Below, piece after piece: positions 8,553 to 17,352 of a stretch of 64,000 bases of DNA. Position 1 is the first letter of the stretch; each line of letters starts with the position of its first letter. The DNA lies in the NCBI RefSeq assembly GCF_002806995.1, contig NZ_NIHE01000009.1, positions 62,001-126,000 of the forward strand. The letters run 5' to 3'. The position numbers and the translations under genes were made by a program. This DNA is from Confluentibacter lentus. GTDB lineage: Bacteria > Bacteroidota > Bacteroidia > Flavobacteriales > Flavobacteriaceae. A model generated the notes under the pieces. The model was not told where the DNA came from, did no database searches, and saw only the letters and a list, made by a program, of their open reading frames with translations.

Positions 8553-9581
8553 ATGTACATAACAATCACAGCACAAAAATTAGGAGGTAACTATTCACAA
8601 AGTTCTGCGGATTTTATAGACTATCTAGAGAAAGAAAATCAGGGTTTGGAGCAAGAAGATATAGAATATTTTTTTAACCAATATGGCGATGAAATAGATG
8701 CTAAAGAAGTGGTCAAAGAAATTGATAGTAATACTGCAAAACTTAAAAATAGAGAACCTAAGTTTTATTCAATTACTGTAAGTCCAAGTCAATCTGAACT
8801 TCGAAAATTGCAAAACAGTTCTGAAGATTTAAAGACATATACCAGAGCCATCATGAATGATTATGCAAAGTCTTTCAATCGAGAAATTAATGGCAAACCA
8901 ATAACCGTAGACGATATAAAATATTTTGCAAAAATTGAACACCACCGTACGTTTAAAGGTACTGACAAACAAGTGCGGGAAAACCAACCTTTTGCTACTA
9001 AGATACTTGAGCTGAAAAATGACATTAGGAAAATGGAACACCAACAAATGGAAGGAAACATAAAGCAATTGAAAACTCAAATCGCCGAATTAGAAGCCGA
9101 TGCACCACACAAACAAAATGGAAAACGTATTGTTCAAGGGATGCAAAAAGACGGCAACCAAAGTCATATCCATATCATTGTGAGTCGAAAGGATGCTTCT
9201 AATTCTGTGAGCTTATCACCAGGATCCAAACACAAAGCTTCAGAAGTAGAAATGCATGGTAAAATAGTAAAACGAGGATTTGATAGAGATGTATTTTTCA
9301 CAAAAGCAGAAACCACCTTTGACAAAACCTTTGGCTACAAACGCAACTATGCAGAATCGTATAAATCGAAAAAAGATTTTATTAAAGATCCAAAGTTGTA
9401 TTTCACGACATTATTAGGTTTGCCAGCGAGTGAAAAAGCAATTGCTTTTAAAATTCTGGCGAAATCGGGGGTTCCCATGGCGAGTATTCCAACTAATCAA
9501 GTGCAATTGGCACTTAAAACGATAAGATACTTAAAAAGGGGTGTGGGTATCGCAATTAAATCGGGTTCAATAGGAATGTAA
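8553..9581 (+). CDS. MobB/DUF5712-type relaxase
   Basis: A 342-residue protein that nicks and leads the transferred strand. The relaxase metal site is visible as SHIHIIVSRKD (HxH, about residues 205-207) preceded by YAKIEHHRTFKG, another His pair. A coiled coil (about 155-185) lies between them. The N-terminus MYITITAQKLGGNYSQSSADFIDYLEKE is typical of Bacteroidota MobB/BtgB relaxases. It follows the accessory protein by 14 bp, and its stop overlaps the coupling-protein start (TAATG), so the three genes are co-translated. No truncation is seen. Confidence 0.88.
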   Translation: MYITITAQKLGGNYSQSSADFIDYLEKENQGLEQEDIEYFFNQYGDEIDAKEVVKEIDSNTAKLKNREPKFYSITVSPSQSELRKLQNSSEDLKTYTRAIMNDYAKSFNREINGKPITVDDIKYFAKIEHHRTFKGTDKQVRENQPFATKILELKNDIRKMEHQQMEGNIKQLKTQIAELEADAPHKQNGKRIVQGMQKDGNQSHIHIIVSRKDASNSVSLSPGSKHKASEVEMHGKIVKRGFDRDVFFTKAETTFDKTFGYKRNYAESYKSKKDFIKDPKLYFTTLLGLPASEKAIAFKILAKSGVPMASIPTNQVQLALKTIRYLKRGVGIAIKSGSIGM

Positions 9582-11173
9582 TGGATTTAGAAAGCATCAT
9601 TTTTACAATAGGATTATTTTTTGGAATGATTTTGGTTTTTTCAAGTCTATTCAAATTGACTAGATATGGCTATGCGATAAATCTAATTTTAATAGCTATT
9701 TGCTTTTGGATACTGTCTAAGCTAAATATTTTTTTGGATCAATGGATTACAAAGATACTTTATATAGGTTGTCCACTATTGCTAATCAATACGGTTTTAT
9801 ATGTATTTCTACACACTGAAAATGAAGCTTTCAATTCCAATAATAAATACCAAGTTCAATTTAAAGTTATGCGAAGAAGTTTTAAAATAGACAATATCAA
9901 ACGTGGTGCTTCCATTATTGGTTCTGCAGGTAGCGGAAAAACAGAAAGTGTCGTTTATAATTTCCTTCAGCATTTCAGCAAGCATAAATTTTCAGGGGTG
10001 ATTCACGATTACAAGAATTTTGAAATTACTGAAATGGCATTCCCTTTATTTGAAAAAAGTGAGATTGATTTCAGAGTGATTTCATTCGATACTATTTATG
10101 ATAAAGTCAATCCTATAGCACCAAGATATATGACCAATGAAGAAAGCGTCAATGAAGTTGCCAGGGTTCTTATTGAAAATCTGTTGGAACAAAGGGAGTC
10201 AGGAAGCATCGGAACAACCAGATTTTTTAATGATGCTGCAGAAGGGCTTATAGGAGGGTTAATTTGGAAACTTAAAACCAACTATCCTCAATATTGTACA
10301 TTGCCCCATCTCATAGCTATTTACCAGTTTTTGGATACAGATAGTCTCATTGCTTTTTTGAGTTCTAACACAACATCAAGAGCCATGGCAGATGCCTTTA
10401 TAAGTGGTAAGGATTCCGATAGACAAACAGCTGGTGTGAAAAGTACCTTGGCGAATGCGCTGAAGAAGATATCTACGCAGCGTATTTTTATGACCTTATC
10501 TTCGGATGATGTGTCACTTGATATCAATAACCAAGAACAACCTTTAGTGATATCAGTTGTGAACAATCCAAAATATGAAACCGCCTATTCTCCAATTATA
10601 GCCACAATAATCCATACCATTACTAAACAAATGAGTATAAGAAATGCTAATCCCTCATTTTTGATGATGGAAGAAGCACCAACTATTAGGCTGTTGAATA
10701 TGCACCGTATTCCGGCTACTTTAAGAAGCTATGATATTGCGACTATTTATGTGATGCAAGACAAAATCCAAAACGATATGATGTACGGTGATAAAGCAAG
10801 TAAAGCTATTTTGAGTAATCTGTCCTATCAATTCTTTGGAAAGGTAAATGATCCTGATACCGCCAAATATTATGAACGTTTTTTTGAAATCGTAAAGAAG
10901 GAAACCACAAGTGTGAATCGTGGTCATAATCTTAATTTTGATACTCGAATTACAACAGGCGAACGTGAAGTTGCTAAAATTAGAGCGGATGTTTTTTTTA
11001 GATTAAAGGAAGGCGAATTTATCACTTTTGCTGACGGTGAAGATAAAAAAGTTCAATTTAAACTTTCTAAAATTGAAAGACGCTTGCCAACCAAATCCCA
11101 AAATTATACAGAAGCTGATTTGGTGGAAAATTTTGAGAGGATTTATAATGAGGTTCGGTCGATTTTTAAATAG
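9581..11173 (+). CDS. Type IV coupling protein (VirD4/TraG-like ATPase)
   Basis: A 530-residue inner-membrane ATPase that passes the relaxase-DNA complex to the secretion channel. The N-terminus has about three hydrophobic segments (residues 5-22, 30-50, 58-78). A Walker A motif follows (GSAGSGKTES, about 114-123), then a Walker B-like FLMMEEAP (about 362-369) and a C-terminal TraM-recognition/TraG-type region. It overlaps the relaxase stop by one base. In this element it is grouped with the mobilisation genes rather than with the Tra block, as in other BfmA-B-C style modules. Confidence 0.9.
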   Translation: MDLESIIFTIGLFFGMILVFSSLFKLTRYGYAINLILIAICFWILSKLNIFLDQWITKILYIGCPLLLINTVLYVFLHTENEAFNSNNKYQVQFKVMRRSFKIDNIKRGASIIGSAGSGKTESVVYNFLQHFSKHKFSGVIHDYKNFEITEMAFPLFEKSEIDFRVISFDTIYDKVNPIAPRYMTNEESVNEVARVLIENLLEQRESGSIGTTRFFNDAAEGLIGGLIWKLKTNYPQYCTLPHLIAIYQFLDTDSLIAFLSSNTTSRAMADAFISGKDSDRQTAGVKSTLANALKKISTQRIFMTLSSDDVSLDINNQEQPLVISVVNNPKYETAYSPIIATIIHTITKQMSIRNANPSFLMMEEAPTIRLLNMHRIPATLRSYDIATIYVMQDKIQNDMMYGDKASKAILSNLSYQFFGKVNDPDTAKYYERFFEIVKKETTSVNRGHNLNFDTRITTGEREVAKIRADVFFRLKEGEFITFADGEDKKVQFKLSKIERRLPTKSQNYTEADLVENFERIYNEVRSIFK

Positions 11174-11256
11174 TTCATGAATTTAATCTGAGATATACTA
11201 AAACTAATAATGGAACAGTTATTATATCCGATAGTCAAGTAAATAGTGGAAAAAAC

Positions 11257-11288
11257 TTGACAAATAATATTTAAAATGATTATCTTTG
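11257..11288 (+). promoter_or_regulatory. Bacteroidota-type promoter of the AbiE toxin-antitoxin operon
   Basis: A -7 box TATCTTTG (11281-11288), matching TAnnTTTG, and a -33 TTG (11257-11259) are separated by 21 bp. The ATG of the antitoxin gene starts at 11302, so the leader would be very short. Confidence 0.65.
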
Positions 11289-11301
11289 TACTATTAGAAC
11301 T

Positions 11302-12027
11302 ATGAATATAACAACATCCATAAAAACTAAAGTTGCTCGTATAGATACTGGAGAAGTATTTACATACGATACTTTGTCTATTCCTCAAAGTGAATTTTCT
11401 GCTGCAGCTAAAGCTTTAAGCCGATTGGTTGCTAATGGAGTTATAAAGAGATATAAAAAAGGGATGTACTATAAACCCAAGCAAACTGTTTTTGGAGAAC
11501 TAAAACCAGGAGAAGATGTATTGCTTAAAAATTATCTCTTTGAAAATGATAAACAGATTGCTTACGTAACAGGAGTTAGATTATATAATCAACTTGGTCT
11601 AACCACTCAAGTTCCTAACGTTGTGAGATTGGCAAGTAAGGATAAAGAGATAAAGACAAAAATTGGAAGCTTAGTTATAAAACCTGCCAAAAGTTACGTT
11701 TCGGTTACAAAAAAAAATGTACCATTATTGCAACTATTGGACGTCATAAAGGATTTTAAGAACATTCCTGACATGGATAAAAGGAAAGGTGTTTCTTTTC
11801 TTAAAGAAAAGATAGAAAACCTTTCGGCTGACGATAAAGAGAAGTTGACCAATTTTGCAAAAGCCTATCCACCAAAGGTTAGGGCTTTATTGGGAGCCAT
11901 TCTTGAAGCTCTTTTACTTGAAGATTTGAGTGAATCACTTAAAGAAACCATTAATTATTTGAGCAGTTACGAATTTGGAATATCCGAAAAAACTTTACCT
12001 TCTGTCTCAAACTGGAACATTACTTAA
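11302..12027 (+). CDS. AbiEi-like antitoxin (DUF6088 type)
   Basis: A 241-residue protein whose first ~75 residues form a winged-helix domain (QSEFSAAAKALSRLVANGVIKRYKKGMYY), as in AbiEi antitoxins that repress their own promoter. The rest (YVTGVRLYNQLGLTTQVPNVVRLAS) is the AbiEi C-terminal domain. It precedes a nucleotidyltransferase toxin by 89 bp. The pair makes a type IV toxin-antitoxin system, known for abortive phage defence and for stabilising mobile DNA. The DUF6088 label is from memory; the AbiE role follows from the pairing. Confidence 0.82.
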   Translation: MNITTSIKTKVARIDTGEVFTYDTLSIPQSEFSAAAKALSRLVANGVIKRYKKGMYYKPKQTVFGELKPGEDVLLKNYLFENDKQIAYVTGVRLYNQLGLTTQVPNVVRLASKDKEIKTKIGSLVIKPAKSYVSVTKKNVPLLQLLDVIKDFKNIPDMDKRKGVSFLKEKIENLSADDKEKLTNFAKAYPPKVRALLGAILEALLLEDLSESLKETINYLSSYEFGISEKTLPSVSNWNIT

Positions 12028-12116
12028 TGAAACGAGCATGTTAAAAATTTTAACACACAACCGAATGATTAATAGCGAACAGCATCTGACCATTAAAAAA
12101 CAATAAGTAGTAACAG

Positions 12117-13097
12117 ATGAAATTACACAACTATAAAGATGCCTTTGAAGGTGCCATTGTCGCAGCTGCACAACATTTTGGGATTTCCGAAGTCTATATT
12201 GAAAAAGATTATTGGGTAACCTTAGCTCTCAAACAAATATTTACGGATGCTAATTCAAAGAACATAGCAGTTTTTAAAGGCGGAACATCCCTTTCCAAAT
12301 GTTTTGGTATTATTGACCGATTTTCTGAAGATATAGATATGGTGGTCATTAAGGAAGATGGCGAAACAGACAATTCTTTGAAGCGAAAACTAAAAAAAGT
12401 AACTAGTGCTTTAGAAGTTATTATGACTGAAATTCCCAACCATATATTGGAGAACAAACGCGGCAAAATTAGAAAAGTGGTCTATGGTTATGATAAGGTA
12501 GGTGTTAAGGGAACGTATGGCCAAGTGAGGGATCAAATTATATTGGAAGTTTCAAGTCTTGGAAATTCGCAGCCTTCTGAAAAAGTCAAAATACATTCAA
12601 TGATTACACAATTTATTGGCACAACCAATAATCCAGACCTTATCAAAGAATACCAACTTGAACCTTTTACTGTAAATGTCATTAGTATTGAACGTACTTT
12701 TTGTGAAAAGATCATAAGTTTGGTCAGGTTTTCATATACCGATAACCCTTTAGAGGATTTGGCTAATAAAGTCCGTCACACCTATGATTTACATCAATTA
12801 TTACAGGAAAATAGAATATCTACATTTTTAAAATCAGATGATTTTGAAACGATGCTTATTCAAGTTGGAAAGGACGATGATAAAGCCATCCCTAATGATA
12901 AAGAATGGTTGTCCAAGCATCCATCAGAATCGTTGTTTTTTAATGAAACGGAGAAGGTATGGGAAACTTTGAGCAAAACTTATTCAAGCTCTTTTAAGGA
13001 GTTACTTACTGGAGAACTTCCAGATGAAAAAAAAGTACTAAAATCTTTGCTGATGATTGGGAAAAGGATAGAATCCATTAAATGGAATATTATTTAA
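12117..13097 (+). CDS. AbiEii-family nucleotidyltransferase toxin
   Basis: A 326-residue protein with the AbiEii/AbiGii core: IEKDYWVTLAL (residues 28-38), GGTSLSK (55-61), RFSEDIDMVV (68-77) holding the catalytic Asp pair, and ERTFCEKIISLVRF in the second half. Members transfer nucleotides to host RNA and stop growth unless AbiEi is present. All catalytic motifs look intact. It ends 4 bp from the convergent stop of a small lipoprotein gene, so it closes the plus-strand left arm of the element. Confidence 0.88.
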   Translation: MKLHNYKDAFEGAIVAAAQHFGISEVYIEKDYWVTLALKQIFTDANSKNIAVFKGGTSLSKCFGIIDRFSEDIDMVVIKEDGETDNSLKRKLKKVTSALEVIMTEIPNHILENKRGKIRKVVYGYDKVGVKGTYGQVRDQIILEVSSLGNSQPSEKVKIHSMITQFIGTTNNPDLIKEYQLEPFTVNVISIERTFCEKIISLVRFSYTDNPLEDLANKVRHTYDLHQLLQENRISTFLKSDDFETMLIQVGKDDDKAIPNDKEWLSKHPSESLFFNETEKVWETLSKTYSSSFKELLTGELPDEKKVLKSLLMIGKRIESIKWNII

Positions 13098-13101
13098 TAC
13101 T

Positions 13102-13464
13102 TCAAAAAGGCGATTTCTCCCTCAATCCTTTTTCAGTTACCTTCCACTGTTCTTCTGATTTTACGAGTTTAAAAGTTTCGGGTTTTTCTTCATAGGATGT
13201 TGAGAACTTTACCCAAGCAACATCGCCGTCAACAGTTTCTTGAATCAATTTAAAGTTTGACGGACTATCATTACCAGTTGCAATCATAGCCTGAATAGCC
13301 ATAAATGAAGCGTAACTTTCTGGAGTGGCGTACTTTTTTAGTTTGAAATTGTCATTTTTATAAAAACTCTCAATAACAATTTTTGCCGTATCGGTATGAG
13401 ATAATTGGGTTTGACCGCAGCTCAATACTAACGAAATCAGTAAATAAATTATCATCTTTTTCAT
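13102..13464 (-). CDS. Small lipoprotein at the end of the Tra block
   Basis: A 120-residue lipoprotein with a short signal and lipobox cysteine (LVLSC, C16). The mature part (TAKIVIESFYKNDNFKLKKYATPESY ... VKFSTSYEEKPETFKLVKSEEQWKV) resembles DUF4878-like NTF2-fold lipoproteins, with a helix followed by a curved sheet; that family link is tentative. It is the last gene of the tra operon, 6 bp after TraN, so a role in the secretion apparatus, entry exclusion or cell-envelope protection is possible but unproven. Confidence 0.75.
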   Translation of the reverse strand: MKKMIIYLLISLVLSCGQTQLSHTDTAKIVIESFYKNDNFKLKKYATPESYASFMAIQAMIATGNDSPSNFKLIQETVDGDVAWVKFSTSYEEKPETFKLVKSEEQWKVTEKGLREKSPF

Positions 13465-13470
13465 GGTATT

Positions 13471-14304
13471 TTAATTTGGGTTATTAATGGTTTTATCTGA
13501 TATGTTAAGTTTTATATTGCGCTCTCCATTTTTTTCATTGAATTCTAAAATGACCTTTCGTTCATCACTTATAGAAAACTTTGGAACTACATATACCAAC
13601 TTTGCAGTTTGGTTTTCTTTAATTTTTAATGGAACATTGTATTCAAAAACAGGTTTTAAATAAAGACTTTGTAATGATTTTTTCTTGCCTTTCTTGAGGG
13701 TTTGTATAGTTAAATTTAAGAAATTCACATCATAATCTAAAGTCGATTTATTTTCAACAGTCATTACAAAATATAATTCCTCTTTGTCAAAAACGATATT
13801 TTCAATCTTCAGAATAATACCATCATGTCGTTTTTTAAGCTTACCAATGAGTTGTCTTCTTTTAACCAGATAAGAACAAAAGCGCTCATAATAATTGGTT
13901 TTAAAGTCAAAGAGCTCAATCGGTTTATTTTGGTTATCAGCTGCTCTGGTAAATGGTTTTTCATTACCAATAGATGTCGAATCTGGTATGAAATAATTCA
14001 AAGTTTCAATTTGCTCTTTATACCTTACAATATACGAAAAAATTGAACCATTATTGTTGATTATCAGTAAATTACTTTCTTTTCCTGGTGTTGCTTGGAG
14101 CAATCCAAAATACTGTTCTTTGTCTCTATTATAAGTAAAAACGAAATTTTCTGAACCCGTAATGCCTTGACGGATTGGGTTAGGGAAGAATAAGGCAACA
14201 TTTTTATGGTCATTGGCATAAATGGTATCTATAACTGTTTTTGGTTGTGCTTTTACAAATGTAGAGACCAAAATAAAACTGAATAATATTAAGTGCTTTT
14301 TCAT
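13471..14304 (-). CDS. traN: Conjugative transposon protein TraN (DUF4138, VirB9-like)
   Basis: A 277-residue exported protein with a cleavable signal peptide ending near VKAQ. The N-terminal NVALFFPNPIRQGITGSENFVFTYNRDK and following strands are the DUF4138/TraN domain. TraN is the VirB9-type periplasmic/outer-membrane component of the Bacteroidota conjugation channel. It follows TraM with a 10-bp gap, the standard order. The C-terminal immunoglobulin-like strand region (about 165-265) is complete. Confidence 0.88.
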   Translation of the reverse strand: MKKHLILFSFILVSTFVKAQPKTVIDTIYANDHKNVALFFPNPIRQGITGSENFVFTYNRDKEQYFGLLQATPGKESNLLIINNNGSIFSYIVRYKEQIETLNYFIPDSTSIGNEKPFTRAADNQNKPIELFDFKTNYYERFCSYLVKRRQLIGKLKKRHDGIILKIENIVFDKEELYFVMTVENKSTLDYDVNFLNLTIQTLKKGKKKSLQSLYLKPVFEYNVPLKIKENQTAKLVYVVPKFSISDERKVILEFNEKNGERNIKLNISDKTINNPN

Positions 14305-14314
14305 AATTTTAAAT

Positions 14315-15244
14315 TTATAATTGTGGTTTTAAAATGAGTTTGTAGTTATTAACTATGGTAACTTTTACTTGCCGATTACTACGCTGGAATATTTTCTTCA
14401 CACCCGTAACTTGAGGCACTCCAGCAATGTTAATATCGTCAACAGCATCTTCAATAACTTCGCTTGTAACATCAGCCCTAAAATTGTTTTCTACATAAAC
14501 GCCCTCACTGCCATCTTGAAAGTCGAATGCTTTTAATTTTACGGGTTGATGTAATATATTTTCAATGTCTATTATTACTCTATTGGGTTTAAAACTAATG
14601 AAGCCATAAACAGCGGTGTTCTTTGGAATAATCTGGTTATTGATAAATGCATCTCTTTCCAAACGCATTTTTAAACGAAAATCTTTCTTGACTATTTGGT
14701 TTCCGTTCACTACAACATATATCGTGGAATCTGTTTTTAAAATATTTGAACTTGTATTCTTTTTAGGATTAGATGCAAAGAATAGTTGATGCTCTAATCC
14801 AATTTCTTTTGGGGCAGTGGTTTTATAATCAATGGAAATAATGGAATCAGTTTTCTTTTCAGAAGCTATATCAGAAGCCTTTGGTTTTGTTTCTCGATAT
14901 TGGTTTTCAGTATAGTTTATCCTTCCTAAATTATAAATGCTATCAACAATACGTATTTTGTCCTTCTCCAATAAGTCTGGGTCATAAAATCCTAGTGAAT
15001 CTATTAGTTTTTCGTCATAAATACTTGGAGCATTGGTTTCGCGTACTTCTTTCAGGTCGTCAATAGCTTTTAACCTTGATGTGTAATTTTCCTGTTCTTG
15101 TTCAAGTTCTGGTACTTGGGTCTGTTTAAGATTATCATTTTGCTTTTCATCATCTCCCATTAGTAAAACAGAATAGGAAATAAGAAAGATTAAAATAACA
15201 GCTAATACAGATCCAAAAACGATTTTATTCTTTTCTATTTTCAT
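14315..15244 (-). CDS. traM: Conjugative transposon protein TraM (VirB10-like)
   Basis: A 309-residue protein with one N-terminal membrane helix (about residues 9-29), a long charged, coiled-coil-like periplasmic linker (30-160), and a C-terminal beta domain (VNGNQIVKKDFRLKMRLERDAFINN ... NTAVYGFISFKPNRVIIDIENI) typical of TraM/VirB10. It bridges inner and outer membrane in the channel. It is 2 bp from TraK upstream and 10 bp from TraN downstream in one operon. It is at the short end for TraM because the linker is reduced. Confidence 0.9.
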   Translation of the reverse strand: MKIEKNKIVFGSVLAVILIFLISYSVLLMGDDEKQNDNLKQTQVPELEQEQENYTSRLKAIDDLKEVRETNAPSIYDEKLIDSLGFYDPDLLEKDKIRIVDSIYNLGRINYTENQYRETKPKASDIASEKKTDSIISIDYKTTAPKEIGLEHQLFFASNPKKNTSSNILKTDSTIYVVVNGNQIVKKDFRLKMRLERDAFINNQIIPKNTAVYGFISFKPNRVIIDIENILHQPVKLKAFDFQDGSEGVYVENNFRADVTSEVIEDAVDDINIAGVPQVTGVKKIFQRSNRQVKVTIVNNYKLILKPQL

Positions 15245-15246
15245 AA

Positions 15247-15864
15247 TTATTGGTGGCCATTTTGGACCTTTTTTAAAGTATTTTCAAAGTAATTTGTAAT
15301 TAATAAGCCATGAGTGTTATTCGGATAGTTACGATCAACAACCAACAAGTTTCCAGTTGAAACCAGCTCGTAAGTATCAACAATAGTTCCCCGGTTTATT
15401 TCAAAAACAGTTGTTGTTTTAAATTGATAAGGTTCAGTTTGTGTATCTAGCTGCGATTCAATACTCAATACTTTTTGTACTAATGAATATTGCAGTAAAC
15501 GATTATAAACACCGTCTGCTTTTTTTTGACGATAAAGATTATCGACAGAACTATTTCCCAACCATAAAGCTTTCTCCAAATTCTTTTCATAATTGCTAGC
15601 ATCAATATTGTAGAAGTAAGTATGAAATAATTCTAAATGTGCTAATGCTTCCACTTGAAAATTTTCTTTTTGAGTGACCCATTTTAAAGGGATAACAGAG
15701 CCATCCGTGTTGATTGCAAAGGCGTTATTGAGTGCTTTTTTATGAATATCATAAACGATCCATCCTGAAAAAGCACTAGAACCTAATGCACATAAAATAA
15801 CAGAAACAACAATGAATCGATTGATGTTCAAAATAGTATATATGTTTTTGTATGATGTTTTCAT
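15247..15864 (-). CDS. traK: Conjugative transposon protein TraK (VirB8-like)
   Basis: A 205-residue protein with a short cytoplasmic N-terminus, one membrane helix (about 16-38) and a periplasmic NTF2-like domain, the layout of VirB8/TraK. Typical positions include HTYFYNIDASNYEKNLEKALWLG and the final YFENTLKKVQNG. It nucleates assembly of the inner-membrane complex. It lies between TraJ and TraM at gaps of 17 and 2 bp. Confidence 0.88.
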   Translation of the reverse strand: MKTSYKNIYTILNINRFIVVSVILCALGSSAFSGWIVYDIHKKALNNAFAINTDGSVIPLKWVTQKENFQVEALAHLELFHTYFYNIDASNYEKNLEKALWLGNSSVDNLYRQKKADGVYNRLLQYSLVQKVLSIESQLDTQTEPYQFKTTTVFEINRGTIVDTYELVSTGNLLVVDRNYPNNTHGLLITNYFENTLKKVQNGHQ

Positions 15865-15881
15865 TTGAATTGAATTGGTTT

Positions 15882-16724
15882 TTAAGAAGTAAATAGCCTT
15901 AAAGTAAATGAGGTAGCACGCTTGTAGAGTTTAAATTTTAAAAACACAATAAATACCACTGAACCGAGCTGTACTACGGGTGCAAAAAATCGACTCCCAA
16001 CATCTGTCCCGAAAAGGTTCACCCAAAAATTAGTATTAATTTCTGTGTATATGGCATTGATAAAAACATTCACTAAAAAGAAGGCCGGGACTAACATATA
16101 GACCGCCGCATAAAGTTTAAAAAAAGAGTATGCCATAGAACGAAACTTTTCAAAAACGGCTAGACTTAGTATTAATGGAAAAAAGGCTTGCATAATACCC
16201 AAAAGAAAATAGCGTTCAGCTAAAAACAAGGGGTAAATGAATAAGTCTAGAATCCAAAGTCCAAGGCTGATAATAAAAGATATAATCTTCCAGCCATATA
16301 GCGGTGTCACTAAGGCATCATATAGGAGTGCCATGGCTTTTTTGGTGGCTTCCAACACGCCCACATCTTCTTCAAGAGGCATATCTTGCATTTGAAGCGG
16401 AAGGAGCGCGGGAGCCGTGTTACGGTATTGAGATTCAATGGCAACAAGAATCCCATCGAAAACACCCAGAATCTGTGTTGAAAAAATGACTAGGAGAACC
16501 ACAGCAAAATTCTTCGAAAGTTCTCCCGGACTCAATCCCCAAGTGTAGCCATCTTTATTGGCAATTCCTTCATTGTACTTTTTAAGGATGTTGACTAGAA
16601 AAAACAGAACAGCAAGTGTTTTCATTCCTGCAATGGTGTATTGTGAAAAATCACTGTTCTTTATGGTTTGAAATACCGTATCGATATATTCAAGTCCAAT
16701 GCCTAAAAAGAATGTGGCTGCCAT
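15882..16724 (-). CDS. traJ: Conjugative transposon protein TraJ (VirB6-like)
   Basis: A 280-residue polytopic inner-membrane protein with about six or seven hydrophobic helices, ending in a basic tail. Features shared with TraJ include WGLSPGELSKNFAVVLLVI and YPLFLAERYFLLGIMQAFFPLILSLAVFEKFRSMAYSFFKLY-like order (positions about 150-215). VirB6-type proteins form the membrane passage for DNA. It is 2 bp downstream of the TraI-like gene. Confidence 0.88.
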   Translation of the reverse strand: MAATFFLGIGLEYIDTVFQTIKNSDFSQYTIAGMKTLAVLFFLVNILKKYNEGIANKDGYTWGLSPGELSKNFAVVLLVIFSTQILGVFDGILVAIESQYRNTAPALLPLQMQDMPLEEDVGVLEATKKAMALLYDALVTPLYGWKIISFIISLGLWILDLFIYPLFLAERYFLLGIMQAFFPLILSLAVFEKFRSMAYSFFKLYAAVYMLVPAFFLVNVFINAIYTEINTNFWVNLFGTDVGSRFFAPVVQLGSVVFIVFLKFKLYKRATSFTLRLFTS

Positions 16725-16726
16725 TT

Positions 16727-17299
16727 TTAATAGTTTGTTTCTCGATTATTTATTTTATCCTGCATTTTTCTGAAAGAAATAATATCACGATAGCGTTCCG
16801 TTTTCTTTGTGATTTCGGCTACCATTTCTTTTGATGATTCTTCTTTTTTAGTTAGAACATCGGCACGTTCAGCATCAGTCATTTTCAAAAAATCGTTAGA
16901 CAGTATTTGCTCTATAAAATCCAGATCTTCCAATGAGCTTTCAATAATAGAGTTGAACGAATCTGAAATTCGGGTAACTTCTTCAGGCTTGATATAAGGC
17001 GAGTTTAGAATATCTCGTAAATCATTTCTAACTATATTAAAAAGCTTTTGATTGTTTTGGGACAATTCTCTAACTGCTTTCAATTGTCGAATGACATTGT
17101 TTACTTTCTCAATATTTTCCTTTTGAGTTTTTAAAAACTCCACTGTTTTTAATAATTGTGACGTTTGTTTTGCCGATTCAATAAGTGATTTGGAAAGACT
17201 TATAAAGTTCGTGTTGTCATAAACTGGCATACCTTGAGCGCTTATTTTGAAGCTAAAAAAGATTGCCATTACTAGAATTAAGATTGTTTTTTTACTCAT
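16727..17299 (-). CDS. TraI-like exported coiled-coil protein (DUF4141/VirB5-like)
   Basis: A 190-residue secreted protein. I prefer the ATG at 17299 over the longer in-frame ATG at 17341, because it directly begins a signal peptide (MSKKTILILVMAIFFSF ... SAQG). The mature part is almost entirely helical and likely coiled coil (about 35-130), like VirB5 or the TraI/DUF4141 proteins that occupy this place between TraG and TraJ. Its role is probably in pilus tip or channel assembly. The sequence is divergent, so the label rests largely on position. Confidence 0.75.
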   Translation of the reverse strand: MSKKTILILVMAIFFSFKISAQGMPVYDNTNFISLSKSLIESAKQTSQLLKTVEFLKTQKENIEKVNNVIRQLKAVRELSQNNQKLFNIVRNDLRDILNSPYIKPEEVTRISDSFNSIIESSLEDLDFIEQILSNDFLKMTDAERADVLTKKEESSKEMVAEITKKTERYRDIISFRKMQDKINNRETNY

Positions 17300-17352
17300 A
17301 GCTAAAAATTTGTTTTGGTATTCGTGAATCTTCGATTTCATAATTTTTTGTT

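Noticed and set aside
13825-14046. 73-codon plus-strand ORF inside traN
   Set aside because: A shadow of traN, with no plausible start context.
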